In this document: piece by piece, positions 5,616-5,865 of the stretch
Numbering within the stretch: position 1 is the first letter of the stretch
Layout of the letters: the number at the start of each line of letters is the position of its first letter
Source of the DNA: Caldisericia bacterium
Lineage (GTDB): Bacteria; Caldisericota; Caldisericia; UBA6126; JAGPKI01
Length of the DNA stretch: 5,865 nt
Direction of reading: 5' to 3'
Assembly: GCA_018054005.1 (NCBI GenBank)
Contig: JAGPKI010000091.1
Coordinates: 1-5,865, forward strand
Notes under the pieces: model-generated
What the model saw: the letters and a program-made list of their open reading frames with translations, nothing else
What the model was told of the DNA's origin: nothing
The model's database searches: none
Made by a program: the position numbers and the translations under genes

Positions 5616-5865
5616 CTAACCCAGTCATTATAAGGGAGCTTCATATTAAATAAGCAAGCTAAGAGCTCTTCTTTTTTCTTTTCTCTATCTAAAACCTCTA
5701 TCCTGACCTTTAAACTACAAATGAACTAAAGGCGATCAAACACTCATCACTCTGTTGTAAAAATTGAGAATTTCCAAAAAGTGTAGTGATAATATTGATA
5801 TACTTTAGCATCTCCTTGCATTTGCCATAATAAAGCAAGAAAATAATAACTTTAATCCTTTTCTT
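5581..5865. other. non-coding or gene-edge region downstream of polA
   Basis: No convincing complete gene is seen. Besides the two hairpins there is a 6-bp inverted repeat, CCTTTA (5707-5712) with TAAAGG (5727-5732). On the minus strand one frame is open from the right edge (5865) to a TAA at 5710-5712. It covers 51 codons and includes an internal ATG at 5811-5809. It could be the 3' end of a gene entering from outside the window, or chance in AT-rich DNA. I recognise no family in its residues. No tRNA-like or rRNA-like sequence is visible. Confidence 0.4.
5634..5680 (+). terminator. possible weak intrinsic terminator after polA
   Basis: GGGAGCT (5634-5640) can pair with AGCTCTT (5664-5670) as a 7-bp stem containing two G-U pairs. 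The loop is long, at 23 bases. The right arm is followed at once by CTTTTTTCTT, which gives a T-rich tail. The perfect palindrome AAGAGCTCTT (5661-5670) covers the right arm. The position, 54 bases after the polA stop and at the end of a same-strand gene cluster, fits a terminator, but the stem is short and the loop large. Confidence 0.35.

Noticed and set aside
5581..5865. CRISPR repeats, tRNA or mobile-element ends downstream of polA
   Set aside because: No regularly spaced identical repeats, no T-loop or cloverleaf pattern, and no terminal inverted repeat with flanking duplication could be found.

Overview
This 5.9-kb window is AT-rich bacterial DNA. It carries four genes, all on the + strand, packed closely enough to form one transcription unit. 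In order they are a 1-pyrroline-5-carboxylate dehydrogenase (131-1738), a small coiled-coil protein with a C-terminal membrane anchor (1780-2133), a polytopic membrane protein of the CPBP/CAAX-protease-like fold (2160-3038), and DNA polymerase I (3013-5580). Clear Shine-Dalgarno sequences, a family-A polymerase of full bacterial layout and Lys/Ile/Asn-rich proteins point to a low-GC bacterium. A thermophilic or strictly anaerobic lineage is possible, but I cannot name the phylum from this sequence.

Layout: bases 1-130 are non-coding and hold a good sigma-70-type promoter (TTGACT, 17 bp, TATATT) in front of the dehydrogenase. The gaps between genes are 41 and 26 bases. The last pair overlaps by 26 bases: polA starts at a TTG inside the membrane-protein gene, with two in-frame TAG codons directly before it. 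A perfect 11-bp inverted repeat lies just downstream of that start. After polA, 285 bases contain two 10-bp palindromes, a bulged hairpin that includes the polA stop codon, and a weak terminator-like hairpin followed by a T-rich run. An open minus-strand frame runs off the right edge.

How the genes work together: the dehydrogenase finishes proline/ornithine breakdown to glutamate and PolA does gap filling and primer removal, so they have no obvious shared pathway. The coiled-coil and CPBP-like proteins are both membrane-bound and may form a pair, but that is inference from adjacency. I see no CRISPR array, transposase, phage module, toxin-antitoxin pair or RNA gene, and no convincing new multi-gene system. 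The oddities are at the level of residues and RNA: a CPBP-fold protein with no histidine at all, a PolA with Asp in place of the usual steric-gate Glu and no proofreading residues, a Cys-rich insertion in the dehydrogenase, a 21-bp heptad duplication in the coiled-coil gene, and the hairpin at the polA start.
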